DNA of 14,724 bases from JBARCX01 sp049794535 (GTDB lineage: Bacteria > Pseudomonadota > Gammaproteobacteria > Xanthomonadales > Rhodanobacteraceae): the NCBI GenBank assembly GCA_049794535.1, contig JBARCX010000290.1, positions 1 through 14,724 on the forward strand, in the 5' to 3' direction. Below are positions 14,265-14,724 of this stretch, piece after piece. Below the pieces are notes generated by a model that ran no database searches, was not told where the DNA came from, and saw only the letters and a list, made by a program, of their open reading frames with translations. The position numbers and the translations under genes are program-made. The first letter of the stretch is position 1, and the number at the start of each line of letters is the position of its first letter.

Positions 14265-14537
14265 TCACGCTGCGGTTGGGAAGTCCGTCAACTGCAGGGT
14301 GCCGATGCCTTCCTCGGGCAGCATGACCGGGATACCGTCATCGACCCGGTAGACCACTTTGCGGTCAGTGGTGATCAATGCCTCGTCGATCGACTCTTTC
14401 ACGGCAACGCCAGCCACGGTGTCGACCTGGCCGGCCTGGATGGCGCGGTTGAGGGCATCCAGCTCGGCTTTGCTCAGCGGGCGTACTGGCGTCTTGCTGA
14501 CCGGGCAGCACAGGATATCGAGCAGGCGTTTGTCCAT
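14265..14537 (-). CDS. Trm112/YcaR-family protein lacking the zinc cysteines
   Basis: 90 residues from the ATG at 14535-14537, giving MDKRLLDILCCPVSKTPV. This matches the start of the UPF0434/Trm112 family (E. coli YcaR begins MDHRLLEIIACPVC). The C-terminal DGIPVMLPEEG (about 70-80) is the other family hallmark. It is longer than YcaR (60 residues) because of a helical, Ala/Asp-rich insertion at about 20-50, which I recall as usual in Xanthomonadales. The only cysteines are the adjacent C10 and C11, so the CxxC zinc knuckle is not present. The family includes small partners of methyltransferases, but the role in this lineage is unknown. Upstream extension of the frame to 14720 runs antisense through purE and was not used. 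Divergent from purE, 63 bases apart. Confidence 0.85.
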   Translation of the reverse strand: MDKRLLDILCCPVSKTPVRPLSKAELDALNRAIQAGQVDTVAGVAVKESIDEALITTDRKVVYRVDDGIPVMLPEEGIGTLQLTDFPTAA

Positions 14538-14571
14538 GAGATACGGAATCGTTGTGTAGCGTGAAAGTCCG

Positions 14572-14577
14572 TACAAT
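14572..14577 (+). promoter_or_regulatory. Candidate -10 element for purE
   Basis: TACAAT, five of six matches to the -10 consensus, lies 23 bases before the purE ATG. TTGTGT at 14552-14557 could act as -35 but is only 14 bases away, shorter than the ideal 17. No PurR-like palindrome is evident in the 63-base divergent gap. Tentative. Confidence 0.35.
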
Positions 14578-14600
14578 ATCCCCTTTTGGACGGCCGGACC

Positions 14601-14724
14601 ATGACTGGAACAGCTGGGGCACCGCGAGTCGGTGTGGTGATGGGGTCGCGTTCGGACTGGGAAACCATGACGCACGCGGCAGAAGTGCTCACCGAGCTTG
14701 GTGTGTTGCACGAAGTGCAAGTGG
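14601..14724 (+). CDS. purE: 5-(carboxyamino)imidazole ribonucleotide mutase, 5' end only
   Basis: The first 41 codons are present and the gene runs off the window's right edge. The protein begins MTGTAGAPRVGVVMGSRSDW and continues with a helix TMTHAAEVLTELGVLHEVQV. The MGSRSDW segment (14-20) is the N-terminal signature of class I PurE, where the Ser-Asp pair contacts the substrate. PurE moves the carboxyl group from N5-CAIR to the ring carbon to give CAIR in purine synthesis; purK often follows. The ribosome site is weak (TTTTGGA). Divergent from the Trm112 gene. Length and completeness cannot be judged here. Confidence 0.93.
   Translation, partial: MTGTAGAPRVGVVMGSRSDWETMTHAAEVLTELGVLHEVQV

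Noticed and set aside
14538..14720. Upstream extension of the Trm112 frame.
   Set aside because: It runs antisense through purE and the intergenic promoter region; the family start MDKRLLDILCCP is at 14537.
1..14724. Search for mobile elements, CRISPR arrays, tRNA genes, defence systems, toxin-antitoxin pairs and biosynthetic clusters.
   Set aside because: All substantial coding regions are core genes or conserved unknowns; no direct-repeat arrays, transposase motifs or cloverleaf-like sequences were seen. The only repeats are the hairpins and the miaB-phoH element listed.

Overview
The window looks like ordinary core chromosome of a gammaproteobacterium of the order Xanthomonadales, most likely family Rhodanobacteraceae (Dyella, Luteibacter, Rhodanobacter or Frateuria type). 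This placement rests on high GC, on protein wording (a two-DUF4124 lytic transglycosylase, a 90-residue Trm112 protein, DUF1631 next to nadC) and on gene order. It is inference, because no database search was possible. I found no mobile element, CRISPR array, tRNA, rRNA, toxin-antitoxin pair or phage gene, and no gene-free stretch over 200 bases.

Layout, left to right. (1) 101-3992, minus strand: miaB, phoH (ybeZ), ybeY and corC (ybeX), transcribed right to left. This is the tRNA-modification, rRNA-processing and Mg/Co-tolerance cluster known from E. coli (miaB-ybeZ-ybeY-ybeX-lnt); lnt would be expected just off the left edge. A dispersed-repeat-like hairpin sits between miaB and phoH, and a perfect 8-bp hairpin between ybeY and corC. 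(2) 4177-5271, plus strand: a secreted lytic transglycosylase, divergent from miaB. (3) 5302-6504, minus strand: a membrane-anchored DegS/AlgW-type protease, convergent with the transglycosylase. (4) 6702-10480, plus strand: petA-petB-petC (Rieske protein, cytochrome b and cytochrome c1 of the bc1 complex) and then sspA-sspB (stringent starvation regulator and ClpXP adaptor). The pet genes overlap by 1 and 8 bases. A 197-bp divergent regulatory region with a perfect palindrome separates them from degS. (5) 10516-14133, minus strand: a large DUF1631 protein, nadC and a DUF3301 membrane protein, converging on sspB at a strong hairpin. (6) 14265-14537, minus strand: a Trm112-family protein, divergent from purE, whose 5' end (14601 onward) runs off the right edge.

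How the parts relate: the left cluster serves translation quality (ms2i6A tRNA modification, 16S maturation, a PhoH ATPase). The degS-pet-ssp block joins envelope stress sensing, aerobic respiration and regulated proteolysis, in an order that resembles the degS/algW, petABC and sspAB neighbourhood of other gammaproteobacteria. The right block holds NAD and purine synthesis plus two uncharacterised proteins. No convincing undescribed system was found. The most useful leads are the DUF1631-nadC-DUF3301 unit, the Qo-site and haem-spacing variants of cytochrome b, the altered Rieske cluster loop, the palindrome in the degS/pet divergent promoter, and the Trm112 protein without its zinc cysteines.
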